A DNA stretch of 64,000 nucleotides from Haematobia irritans (lineage: Eukaryota; Arthropoda; Insecta; Diptera; Muscidae): positions 83,701,983 through 83,765,982 of the forward strand of contig NC_134398.1 of the NCBI RefSeq assembly GCF_050003625.1, read 5' to 3'. How positions within the stretch are numbered: the stretch's first letter is position 1; each line of letters opens with the position of its first letter. The notes below the pieces were generated by a model, which did not search any database, had not been told where the DNA came from, and saw only the letters and a program-made list of their open reading frames with translations. The translations under genes were made by a program, and so were the position numbers. This document shows, piece after piece, positions 1 to 9,578 of the stretch.

Positions 1-285
1 TACATTCCTGATTGGCGACTTTATTGGATGATATCAGATTGTGGGTTTTTAAGACCCAAGACAGCCGGTTTGATATTATATACATTCCAATATTTTGGAG
101 ATGGACGGAAATAAAGATATTAGTCTGTACCCTGAAAAATCGTTCCTGCTTTTGTTCGGTTTGGGTAATGGAATAATTACTGCTGATTTTCACGATTAAG
201 GAATCATAGCAATTCTGTAATATATTGTATGATATGCGGTCATGGTCATTTAACTTTTTTAGACGCAGGTTAACTTCTGCCATAG
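1..285 (-). pseudogene. LINE reverse transcriptase fragment, decayed, cut by window edge
   Basis: Read on the minus strand, about 171 down to 63 encodes PLPKPNKSRNDFSGYR followed by LISLFPSISKILE, the first conserved RT block of non-LTR retrotransposons (proline and lysine rich segment, then Y-R-x-I-S-L and a K-x-L-E helix). It is followed by a segment resembling the N-R-L-x-W-x-L...N-L-I-S linker that precedes the second RT block, and it runs off the left edge. Frames change and stops occur, so this is a dead copy. No long open frame covers it. The clade cannot be decided; Jockey, CR1 and I families share this block. Confidence 0.6.
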
Positions 286-639
286 AAATGTCCTTATCGA
301 TAATAGAGGCCTGTTTATTGCAAGAGAGATTGGAAAATGTGAAATAAAGATGATTTTTGGCCACACAAAACACCGGAAGTTAATATTAGGTGATTCATAA
401 GACCACCTTTCAGCAAAGTAATTGCTTTTTTACCGGGGAGCCACCGTAATACAATGGGTTCATCCCCAGTTTGCACTCACAAAGAAATTTGACGTTAGCT
501 TTTTTATAACGTACTAGATTATCTACTGTAATTGCCCTACGAACACGACGATATTTTTTGTCCCCAAAATGGAACGCTTTCATCCTCAAAATCCCCAAGT
601 TTATTTAAAATTCTCCACAAAAATCACCAATAAATGTTT
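286..639. other. no supported feature
   Basis: This holds a 62-codon minus-strand open frame (410-598) that resembles nothing I recognise and has no supporting signals. It is probably further decay of the adjacent LINE fragment. Confidence 0.3.
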
Positions 640-960
640 AGCAAGTTTTTTGAAAAAAGTAAAGGAATATACTGTAGAAAATCCGCAATAAATTAAAAAT
701 TGGAAAAATATGAAATGTTTGTTATACCAGTTGGCGAGTTACAATAATATGAAGATTTAGAGAAATAAAAATGGGAGTTCGATCAATATGTATATTTATG
801 AATCAAAACTTAGTTCTAAATAGTCAAGAAATAAATTTCGGTGATCGATCAAAAGGCGTTGTTGTCCCGATATGAACATATAGAATATGTGCGGGATATA
901 TTATCAAAATCAGTGATGTACGCAGATTAGGGGGCAATAGTTCGACCCGAGTACTTACGA
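640..960 (+). repeat. dispersed repeat, copy A (uninterrupted)
   Basis: Bases about 650-925 match 5375-5502, 6441-6520 and 7195-7260 closely: shared tracts include accagttggcgagttacaat, gtgatcgatcaaaa, tgttgtcccgatatgaac and aatcagtgatgtacgcagat. Copy A lacks the mariner-type element at 5503 and the hAT-type element at 6521, so it preserves both pre-insertion sites (about 788-800 and 870-877). Nothing in it codes. What the repeat itself is remains unknown. Confidence 0.75.
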
Positions 961-2384
961 AATAACTTCACAATAGTAAAAAATTTCCTAAATAAATGCC
1001 GTGGAATAAAGAGGAGGAAAGTTTTTTTTTTATTTTGGAGATTCTCTGTAGAAGTAAAGAATTTCATATAGTTTTTTATAGGATTGGACGTATTTGCTGC
1101 ATTTCTGATGCCTTTGGTTATGATGACATTAACCTTGTTCGTATTCCCTTTGATTTTGTGCATAGTGTAATGTCCACACATTTCCTAAATGTGTATTTTT
1201 CACAAGGTTTAATAGTAGGACATTTGGTTTAAAGGTATTTTCTGTAGAGTGGTACGTAGGCATTCCATAATATAAAATACTAAGATTGTGAAAGTTTAGC
1301 GCACTCTCTACAACTCTACAACGGTTGTTGTTTTTGCAGGAACTCCACAGAATATTCCAACAGTTGACATCGCCAATGTCGTTGCGAGATGTTATCAAAT
1401 AAATCGGATATCACTTACGATGGTGAATGTTTGATTATACTATTGTAAATTTTATATTTGCGATAACTTCAATCACAATATTTTCCTCTAATGGAGTTGG
1501 TTTCGAGAGCAGCCTGTAAAAATTACGTGGTGCCGAGAAACCACAAAAGTTGTACATTGATGGAAGAGTATAATGAAGTAGATCCTACCCGAATTTTGCC
1601 TTACTTACTAGTTCTTAAATAAGAAATATTATCTAGAGTTTACATACCTTCAAATGCGATTAATGAGTCGTTTACGTAAGTCAAAAACCAACTTGTTTCT
1701 ATGTCGTAATCTGAAAAAATTGTAAAAAGAAGTAGGTAAATGTTTAAATAGTACATATTGAAACAAGGTTATTATACAAATCGGTCCTTCAAATTGTATA
1801 CTTTATGCGACTATATATTTAAAAAAATGTTTAGGTTAAAAGCGTATTTTTATGTATCTCAAATACCGCTAACTTAAGATAAAATTTCTAACAAAATCTT
1901 AATATACTTATATATACACTTAATATAGAATATCAAAGTGAAGTTTTTCGGAGCATTACTCATTATTTAATCACAAATTGCTCCTATATTTCTCAAACAT
2001 GGACTGATCTGTTTAGGACCTTCACACTGACTTGCTGTACCAATTTTAACTAAAATGGAAATAAAAACAGGCTAGTATAGGTTAAAAATTAGTTTTAAGC
2101 AAAATTTTCCTGAATTGTACTAAATTCTATCAACATGTTGTCCTTAAGGGCGTTGGTTGACTAAGTAAATGAGTAATAAATAAATGACGTATTCAAAATA
2201 AGGCATATTATGCAACCGCCAATCTTACAAGAACACAAGTAATAATAACACGAAGGATAATTAACAAATATTTCAATAAATACCAATAATTTATATTAAT
2301 TTTTTAAATAATAGTCAATATGATAAAAGTGATTGTGAACCTCATGTTTGCCACATAAACGCACAAAGCCTAAAAACAAAAATT
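961..2384. other. AT-rich sequence with repeat fragments, no gene
   Basis: Bases 938-1015 match 10288-10400 (ttcgacc, then aaataacttcacaatagtaaa, then aaataaatgccgtggaataaa), the second copy having about 30 extra bases, so this is another dispersed repeat. Bases about 2105-2190 end in taataaataaatg after a G-rich stretch, like the 3' tail of the LINE remnant ending near 5365. The short open frames here overlap on both strands and show no family resemblance. Confidence 0.4.
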
Positions 2385-2745
2385 TAGATGGACCCATGCG
2401 TTCAACGCTAGTTTCAACCGATCACCAAAATGGGTTTCAGCCGTGAATAATCCCCTCTTAGTATTGTTGATTACATTTCTGCGTTTATCAAAGCTTCTCT
2501 TAGTGGTTTCACCGTAATGCGAAACTTCGGACACCGAACACCAAAAAGGATTTCAGCGTTAAATTATTCCCTCTCAATATTGCTGGTGACGTATCAAAGA
2601 TTCTCGAAGTGATAATGCGAAACGCTGTTCGCATTATGCGAAAACGCTGTTCGTACACGGCTATAAAAAGGAGGTCCCTTGCGATTGAACTAAATATTGA
2701 ATTAGACATGTGTAAAATTATCATGGTTTGAGAAATATTGCTCAA
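2385..2745 (+). repeat. SINE-like repeat, decayed copy
   Basis: Shares with 60926-61080 the order: ttcagcg, then a ccctctca-agtattg-ctggtgac segment, tcaaagcttctct-agtggtttcac, then aacgc-gttcg and ggctataaaaaggaggtccctt. Here the first part appears twice in diverged form. There is no coding potential. The ends are not definable. Confidence 0.5.
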
Positions 2746-3239
2746 AGTTTATGGTGAACTTCGGTACCAACCCTCGCCGAGTACTAGCACAGCAAACCCA
2801 AGCAGACTGGTGACAATTGTGTCTTTTATGCTGTTATAAATATATGCCCTCACCGAAAACCGCATGTCTTTTATTTATTTATTTTAACTCATTTTACAAC
2901 CAAGCCCATGTGACCATATACGGTTGCAGAGATACTCAACATAAAGAAAATGCATTAAATTTACTTAAGAAACAAAAAAAAAAATAATTAGGACTACAAT
3001 CAAGGACTGCATGTCATAGATTAAACAGAGTTGGAATGTACTATATGTAGACTACATTACAAAAGCAATACGATATAAAAGAACAAATGCCTATTAACAC
3101 AGATTTATTTAGCATAAGTTTTAAATATTTACGACTATAAATTTAATATGTAAAATAATATTTTTTTGTTAACAATTTTAATACTTGAACTTTTTGACTA
3201 GTTTATTCTTATTTATATATATTTGAATTATTCTTTATT
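2746..3239. other. no gene; AT-rich with a short repeat fragment
   Basis: Bases 2870-2935 (tttatttatttatttt, then gccatatacgg-like text) resemble the segment at 62098-62150 that sits inside the tandem array there. Nothing else was recognised. Confidence 0.35.
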
Positions 3240-3374
3240 TTATTATACCCTTCACCACTACTGTGGTACAGGGTATAAGTTTGTGCATTTGTATGTAACG
3301 CCAAGAAGGAAACGTCTGAGACCCATCGTTTAGTATACCGATCGTCTTAGAATTAAATTCTGAGTCGATTTAGC

Positions 3375-3381
3375 GATGTCC

Positions 3382-3431
<50 letters not shown>

Positions 3432-3456
3432 CTGTCCGTCTGTCTGTCTGTCTGTT
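3375..3456 (+). repeat. (GTCT)n microsatellite with GTCC variants
   Basis: An uninterrupted run of TGTC/CGTC tetranucleotides. It lies at the (GTCY)n position expected of a mini-me-like element and gives a spurious serine/valine/cysteine/leucine-rich open frame. Confidence 0.9.
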
Positions 3457-3737
3457 GGTGTATTTTTGTGTGCAAAGTACAGCTCGCAGTTTTAGTCCGA
3501 TTGTCCTAAAATTTGGTATAGGGTCCTGTTTCGGCTCAAAGACGATCCCTATTGATTTTGGAAAAAATCGGTTCAGATTTAGATATAGCTGCCATATATA
3601 TTTTTAACCGATCTGGTCATAATTGGCGTGTATATCAACCGATCATCCTCAAATTCCGTACATCCGAATATTTTATGAGTCTCGAAAAACTTGCAAAATA
3701 TCAGCCAAATCGGTTCAGATTTAGATATAGCGCCCAT

Positions 3738-4362
3738 ATATAGCTTTCGCCCGATTTACACTCATTTGCCCACAGAGGCCAATTTTTTGCTCCGATTTAG
3801 TTGAAATTTTGCACAGGGAGTAGAATTAGCAATATAGCTATGCGTGTCAAATTTGGTTGAAATCGGTTCAGATTTAGATACAGCTCCCATATATAGCTTT
3901 CGCCCGATTTACACTCAAATGACCACAGAGGCAAATTTTTTGCTCCGATTTAGTTGAAATTTTGCACAGGGAGTAGAATTAGCATTGTAGCTATGCGTGC
4001 CAAATTTGGTTGAAATCGGTTCAGATTTAGATATAGCTCCCATATATAGCTTTCGCCCGATTTACACTCATATGACCACAGAGGCCAATTTTTTGCTACG
4101 ATTTAATTGAAATTTTGCACAGGGAGTAGAATTAGTATTGTAGCTATGTGTGCCAAATTTGGTTGAAATCGGTTCAGATTTAGATATATCTCCCATATAT
4201 AGCTTTCGCCCGATTTACACTCATATGACCACAGAGGCCAATTTTTAACTCCGATTTAGTTGAAATTTAGCACAGGGAGTAGAATTAGCATTGTAGCTAT
4301 GCGTGCCAAATTTGGTTGACATCGGTTCAGATTTAGATATAGCTCCCATATATATGTTTTTC
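3738..4362 (+). repeat. tandem array, four units of about 153 bp
   Basis: The phrase ctttcgcccgatttacactc recurs near 3743, 3897, 4050 and 4203, each time followed by accacagaggc-aatttttt, agttgaaattttgcacaggg and ggttgaaatcggttcagatt. Units differ by a few substitutions. The array lies inside the mini-me-like repeat. Confidence 0.85.
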
Positions 4363-4805
4363 TGATTTCGACAAAAATGGTCAAAATACCAACATTTTCC
4401 TTGTTAAATCGCCACTGCTTAGTCGAAAAGTTGTAAAAATGACTCTAATTTTCCTAAACTTCTAATACATATATATCGAGCGATAAATCATAAACAAACT
4501 TTTTCGAAGTTTCCTTAAAATTGCTTCAGATTTAAATGTGTCCCATATTCTTTTACTAAAATTGTGTTCACTAGGGTTGAACATTAGCCAACTTAAATTT
4601 TGAGTCTATAGATTTTGTAAAAGTCTATCAAATTCTGTCCAAATCGAGTGATATTTAAATGTATGTATTTGGGACAAACCTTTATATAGCCCCCAACACA
4701 TTTGACGGATGTGATATGGTATCGAAAATTTAGATCTACAAAGTGGTGCAGGGTATAATATAGTCGGCCCCGCCCGAATTTAGACTTTCCTTACTTGTTT
4801 TCTTT

Positions 4806-5366
4806 TAAGTTGTTTCACAAATTAACAAATCTTGGCGAGCTTTAGCAAAAGTCAGAATTAGTGGACATTATTGAAACTATAGCCAATGCTCTTGCCCCCA
4901 AAATGGAATGCTTTCATCCCCGATTCTTGAGTACAACAAGGACTTTTCCAATACTCATTGAACATTTCAATCATAATATTCCGGAGCGCTCCTTTGCGAT
5001 TCGCGTTGCCAGACTGTGGAACTCCTTACCTCAAAATATAAAACAATTTTCAAATAGTGTTCACGTTTTTATAAATATGTTAACATCCCATTTTGCTCAG
5101 AAAGCTTAACAGTTTCGTCATTGGCAATTTCTGTCTCACATTTATTTATTATTATTTTTTTAGGAATGTGCATTGAGGCTTTTGCTAGATTTTTAGGTTT
5201 TAAATTTTTTTTTTATAGTTTTAGGATTTTTAAATTTGTTTTTTATGTATCTTAGCAATTTTTGATGTATGTAATTTATAACTTAAATCACGATATTGTC
5301 CTATATTATATATCTATCAACATATGGTCCATGGGGGCTCAAATTGATTAAATAAATAAATAAATG
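4806..5366 (+). pseudogene. 3' end of a non-LTR retrotransposon (5'-truncated)
   Basis: The open frame 4861-5109 ends in the typical C-terminus of CR1/Jockey-like reverse transcriptases: an arginine, then RVARLWNSLPQNI followed by S-V-H-V-F and a terminal basic/hydrophobic helix. It is followed by about 250 bp of 3' UTR ending in (AAAT)n at 5350-5366. Everything upstream of the last 80 codons is missing, as in ordinary 5'-truncated target-primed insertion. The left boundary abuts the end of the mini-me-like repeat and its target duplication is not clear. It is non-functional. Confidence 0.65.
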
Positions 5367-5502
5367 ATCCCCAAAAAAGTAAAGAAATATACTCTGCTGT
5401 AGAAAATCCTTAATAAATTAAAAATTGGAAAAATATGCCGTTTTTATTATACCAGTTGGCGAGTTACAATAATATGAAGATTTAGAGAAATAAAAATGTA
5501 TA

Positions 5503-6440
5503 TAAAGGGTGATTCTTTTGAGGTTAGGATTTTCATGCATTAGTATTTGACAGATCACGTGGGATTTCAGACATGGTGTCAAAGAGAAAGATGCTCAGTA
5601 TGCTTTGACATTTCATCATGAATAGACTTACTAACGAGCCACAACGTCGAATTTTCAGTGAATGGGCCCTAGAAAAGTTGGCAGAAAATCCGCTTTTTTA
5701 TCGACAAACTTTGTTCAGCGATGAGGCTCATTTCTGGTTGAATGGCTACGTAAATAAGCAAAATTGCCGCATTTGGAGTGAAGAGCAACCAGAAGCCGTT
5801 CAAGAACTGCCCATGCATCCCGAAAAATGCACTGTTTGGTGTGGTTTGTACGCTGGTGGAATCATTGGACCGTATTTTTTCAAAGATGCTGTTGGACGCA
5901 ACGTTACGGTGAATGGCGATCGCTATCGTTCGATGCTAACAAACTTTTTGTTGCCAAAAATGGAAGAACTGAACTTGGTTGACATGTGGTTTCAACAAGA
6001 TGGCGCTACATGCCACACAGCTCGCGATTCTATGGCCATTTTGAGGGAAAACTTCGGAGAACAATTCATCTCAAGAAATGGACCGGTAAGTTGGCCACCA
6101 AGATCATGCGATTTGACGCCTTTAGACTATTTTTTGTGGGGCTACGTCAAGTCTAAAGTCTACAGAAATAAGCCAGCAACTATTCCAGCTTTGGAAGACA
6201 ACATTTCCGAAGAAATTCGGGCTATTCCGGCCGAAATGCTCGAAAAAGTTGCCCAAAATTGGACTTTCCGAATGGACCACCTAAGACGCAGCCGCGGTCA
6301 ACATTTAAATGAAATTATCTTCAAAAAGTAAATGTCATGGACCAATCTAACGTTTCAAATAAAGAACCGATGAGATTTTGCAAATTTTATGCGTTTTTTT
6401 TTAAAAAAAAGTTATCAAGCTCTTAACAAATCACCCTTTA
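5503..6440 (+). mobile_element. Tc1/mariner-superfamily element, internally deleted, TA duplication
   Basis: The ends are inverted: TAAAGGGTGATT at the left and AATCACCCTTTA at the right, flanked by TA on both sides. About 940 bp. The left end is followed by only about 110 bp before the transposase frame, and the N-terminal helix-turn-helix region expected of a complete element is absent, so an internal deletion removed it while both ends survived. The empty target is visible in copy A of the host repeat. Confidence 0.8.
5618..6331 (+). CDS. mariner-type transposase, catalytic domain only
   Basis: 237 codons without a stop. It carries the DDE/D catalytic core of Tc1/mariner transposases: FSDEAHFW (first Asp, about residue 35), FQQDGATCHTA (second Asp, about 127), and CDLTPLDYFLWGYVKSKVY, whose PLD gives the third Asp. 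I count 41 residues between the second and third Asp, the DD41D spacing of the rosa-like group rather than DD34D. Full-length family members are about 100 residues longer at the N-terminus and begin with two DNA-binding helix-turn-helix domains; these are missing. The frame could be translated but could not be expected to bind the ends unaided. The start used is the first ATG. Confidence 0.8.
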   Translation: MNRLTNEPQRRIFSEWALEKLAENPLFYRQTLFSDEAHFWLNGYVNKQNCRIWSEEQPEAVQELPMHPEKCTVWCGLYAGGIIGPYFFKDAVGRNVTVNGDRYRSMLTNFLLPKMEELNLVDMWFQQDGATCHTARDSMAILRENFGEQFISRNGPVSWPPRSCDLTPLDYFLWGYVKSKVYRNKPATIPALEDNISEEIRAIPAEMLEKVAQNWTFRMDHLRRSRGQHLNEIIFKK

Positions 6441-6520
6441 TATGAATCAAAACACAGTTCTAAATAGTCAAGAAATAAAATTGGGTGATCGATCAAAAAC
6501 GTTGTTGTCCCGATATGAAC

Positions 6521-7194
6521 CAAAACTCTGCAACACAAGCGAATACTTCAAGCACACGCCACACAATTCGAGTAGTAACTTCATTGTCCATTTCTCAAAC
6601 GAGAGAAATAGAAACCTTGCACATTGTGAAACAAAACAAATAGAACCCAGTAAAGCAAGCACCAAACAATGTTTTGAAGTATTCGAATGTAATCGGGATT
6701 CCAAATCCATTCGTTTTAAAATTTCCATTTCTGTGTAGATGAAGTTATTTCGTTTTCTCAACTATAAGAGTATGCTACACACACACATACACACCATTCC
6801 TATTTCGTTTATTGTTGGCACATACAATAAAAAGCACAGACCCACTCACAGCCTGCATTCATTGACTTCTGCCAATCAACTGATTGACGATTGTGTTTGT
6901 CTTTTGTTTGATAGTTACTTCGTGTCTCATACGAAGTTTCGTCGTTGCTAAAGCAAAGTATTCTATCTTCACTAAAAATGTTTTGATTTGATTTGATTTA
7001 CGTGACGATTACTTCAAAACCAAAATATTGAAAAAAACTGTAAAACGATTCCTTTTGAATGTGATGGCTCTGCAATGCTTGACACTGTAATCGCTTTACA
7101 GTGGTTTTGTTTTATTCATTAATCGAAGTATTCGTGGAGTGTATTACCTTCACTAGAACATCGATTACTTCGAATAGGCTTGTGCAGACCTTTG
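6521..7194. mobile_element. hAT-type non-autonomous element (674 bp) with 8-bp target duplication
   Basis: Flanked by ATATGAAC at 6513-6520 and 7195-7202, while copy A of the surrounding repeat has a single ATATGAAC at 870-877. The ends are imperfect inverted repeats: left CAAAACTCTGCAACACAAGC, right (reverse complement) CAAAGGTCTGCACAAGCC. An 8-bp duplication with short TIRs is the hAT signature. The small open frames on both strands inside it are not transposase and it includes an (AC)n stretch, so it is a MITE. Confidence 0.8.
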
Positions 7195-7262
7195 ATATGA
7201 ACTCTATTCTACATGTACGGGATATATTATTCAAATCAGTGATGTACGCAGATGAGGGGGCA

Positions 7263-7579
7263 ACCCAGCAGCGGAAATAGGCGTACATCAGGCGTTTTAT
7301 AATGCCTCCCAACACATGCAGTAGGCATGCAAAGCACATACGTACTCGCTTTCAGATTTACACGGCATGTCATTGGGGAGGAGGTCTCCTCTTACGCTTC
7401 TCATAGTAGAGCGGAAAAATATACTGCAAAAAGAGCGCTATTATAATGTCTCATTTGACAGGCATGAAAACCCCCTGAAAATGCAGGCATTTAATAAAAC
7501 ATAAACATTTTTTATATTTCATATAATTTTTCTTATGTATCTTACTTTAATTAAACATTCCTACCATTATATTTTATTT
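7263..7579. other. no supported feature
   Basis: Unique-looking sequence with no family resemblance and no convincing open frame. Confidence 0.3.
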
Positions 7580-7690
7580 TTTTTTTACTTACTCGATTTT
7601 CACCGCCGCTGGTTTCGAACCTGGGTCTAATTTTTGCTAGTCCTGTGTTCTACTCATTCATCCATCGCTTGTTATAATAAGTTGATGCTA
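7580..7690 (-). repeat. tRNA-related SINE-like fragment
   Basis: On the minus strand GGTTCGAAACC (7611-7622 region) is a good match to the RNA polymerase III B box, and it is followed within about 40 bases by an A-rich tail (aaaaaaaaaataaaa). The upstream tRNA-like part is too diverged to fold by eye, and no A box is certain. Confidence 0.4.
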
Positions 7691-7725
7691 AAACCTCCAC
7701 ATAAGCTAATGTCTATTTATAGAAC

Positions 7726-8895
7726 AAACAACAGCACACTTGCATTCTTCTAGTTGTCATGACATTATGCCTGCTCCGAGAAAGCAAGTGTACATGCACG
7801 GATGAAAAAGACTGTTTTTTCATATGTTTGGCTATAAACATTATATGTTTGGAACACAAATTTTTAAACACAATATTTTTGAGTGCAAGCATATAATGTT
7901 CATAAACTAGCATAACATGTTTGGGACATATATGTTAATATGTTAGAACATATTATGTTTGGGACATAAAATGTTTGTAAATATAATATGCTTGGATGCA
8001 AACATATATTAATTTAGAAATAGCCTATAAACATATATGTGTTTAGTAGCTTGGAGCGCTATTTAACAGGGAGCGATATTGAATTAAGTTGGTGGTTGTT
8101 GCTTGTTATTACAAAATTAACATTTTATTTTTCCTTGGGCAATTGATCAGCTACTTCTTTGATTCTTACAAACTGTGTGGTCCGCTGTTCGAATCCCCGT
8201 CCGGCAAAAGGTAAAATTAAAATAAAAAAATCATAAAATTGAATAATTTCTTCTACAATGTTTGTATTACAGAAAAAGGTGCTAAGAACTAAAAAATCTC
8301 GTGGAAGTGAGAAAGATGTCGGGGAATATACAATTGGGCGGAAACAAAATTTTGAGCATTCAGGTCGAAAACCTATGTTGTTAGCACCTATATTACCTGT
8401 TTATTTTCATAATTCATTATGATTGTAAACATATAAATAAATAAATAACATTTTGAGCACAATATTGTTTGGGAGAATTTTTTTTTAAGCATATAATATT
8501 TTTGGGTGCAAAATGCTTCCAAACATATTATATGGTCACATAATAACATATTGTTTTTGGAAGACAACATTATTGAATTTGGATGCAAAAATACAAAATG
8601 TTTGGAACTTAGACTACCCAAACATATATTGTTTAGACCAATATGCTTTGAAACATATTATATATTGGTAGAGATCAAACATATAAATGTTTGGGCAATA
8701 CCCAAAAATGTATATGCTTGAAGCAAAATATGTTTGGGAGTATATGTTACAGAAGCGATTTGTTGTGAGGGTGTGTGAAGAGATTTTACTGAGAGTAATT
8801 TGAAGAGACAAAGACAACATCACACTTGCATTCTACGATTAGTCATGATATAATGAGTACTCTTAGCATGCAAGTTAACATGTGATGGACTCTTC
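7726..8895. repeat. AT-rich element bounded by about 75-bp direct repeats
   Basis: Bases 7726-7805 and 8811-8890 are similar in the same orientation: both contain caacatcacacttgcattct-like text, gtcatgacattatg-like text, and a gcaagt-acatg end. Between them the sequence is packed with variants of aaacatataatgtttgg in both orientations, which form many short potential hairpins. The open frames here are low-complexity translations of these motifs. I do not recognise the family. Confidence 0.5.
8120..8240 (+). repeat. tRNA-related SINE-like fragment
   Basis: Bases 8186-8206 read ctgttcgaatccccgtccgg, a tRNA-like T-arm and acceptor 3' side with a near-consensus B box, followed directly by an A-rich tail (aaaaggtaaaattaaaataaaaaaa). 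This is a typical tRNA-derived SINE end. It lies inside the AT-rich element. Confidence 0.45.
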
Positions 8896-9284
8896 CTTAA
8901 AGTATTTTTAAGAAGTTAACATTTTTCATGGGGTTTGTTTCTATTCAAATTATTATTTTTATTTTTATAAACATTTTATTCATATAAACATTCTTTTCCT
9001 CTGTTGGTTAAGCTACTCTTGTAGTTTAGTCAACACAATGGTTTTAAAGCTGAGATCAAAACAAAAAATATTTTTATAATTTTGAAGATTTTTTTTTGAA
9101 TTATTAAAACTAGTTGGCCTTGGCCAAACAAAAGTTTGTTTAATGTAAGCATACCCATTTTATAGTCGAATTACTTAATTATAACAAAACGATTTCATTG
9201 ACAAGTTTATCGACTTTTGGATAAGGAAAAAAACTTTATTACAGAGAAATCTTTCGTCTTACCACAATATTTTTGCAGTGTATC
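8896..9284. other. no gene; contains an inverted fragment of the 16-kb repeat
   Basis: Bases 8988-9060 (ttttcctctgttggttaagc, then a cttgtagtttagtc segment and an aatggttttaaagctgagatc segment) are the reverse complement of the repeat seen at 11010-11070 and 16225-16280. The remainder is AT-rich and anonymous. Confidence 0.5.
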
Positions 9285-9578
9285 TCTCTGGAGCGGTCCA
9301 TGTCCGCCTGCCTGTGAACAGATTTTGTAATCAAATTCTAGGTCGCAGTTATAGTCCTATTCAGTACAAATATGTATTTTCGGTCAGAGTGAAACCCTAT
9401 TGAAAGAAATCGTTTCAGATATTTATCTTTCACCCGATATACCCTCATATGACTACAGAGGCCAAAGTTTTACACCAATATACGTGAACTTTTGAACAGG
9501 GGGTACATTCTAGCTATTCATGCTAAATTTGGTTGAAATCGGTTCAGGTTTATATAAAGCTCCCGTAAACATGTAACC
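9285..9578 (+). repeat. mini-me-like repeat, diverged internal fragment
   Basis: Contains a short (GTCC)-like remnant (catgtccgcctgcctgtg) followed by one diverged 153-bp-type unit: catatgactacagaggccaa, a gaacagggggta segment, and aatttggttgaaatcggttc. Both ends are lost. Confidence 0.6.

Larger units (their letters stand above)
3240..4805 (+). repeat. mini-me-like interspersed repeat, near-complete copy
   Basis: Starts with a near-palindrome (ttatacccttcaccac, then gtggtacagggtataa), then a (GTCT/GTCY)n microsatellite, a tandem array of about 153-bp units, an A+T-rich middle, and ends with gcagggtataatatagtcgg, ccccgcccga and a tttccttacttg-type tail. The same 3' end recurs at 60173-60228 and, inverted, at 17162-17215 and 55448-55490. 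The (TA)n plus (GTCY)n arrangement is what I know as mini-me of Diptera, a non-coding element often grouped with Helitron-like DINE-1. Family naming is from memory and the exact boundaries are approximate. Confidence 0.7.
5367..7262 (+). repeat. dispersed repeat, copy B, split by two DNA transposons
   Basis: The pieces 5375-5502, 6441-6520 and 7195-7262 together match copy A at 640-925. The two gaps are exactly the mariner-type element (TA duplication) and the hAT-type element (8-bp duplication). The first insertion separates gaaataaaaatg from tatgaatcaaaac. Copy A reads straight through both points. Confidence 0.75.

Noticed and set aside
3392..3743. 71- and 63-codon plus-strand open frames
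   Set aside because: Translations of the GTCT microsatellite and the 153-bp repeat; no protein family.
6442..6951. Frames of 70-98 codons on both strands
   Set aside because: They cross the junction of the host repeat and the hAT-type MITE; not a gene.
7726..8895. CRISPR-like array
   Set aside because: The repeated words are irregularly spaced, vary in sequence and orientation, and the genome is eukaryotic.
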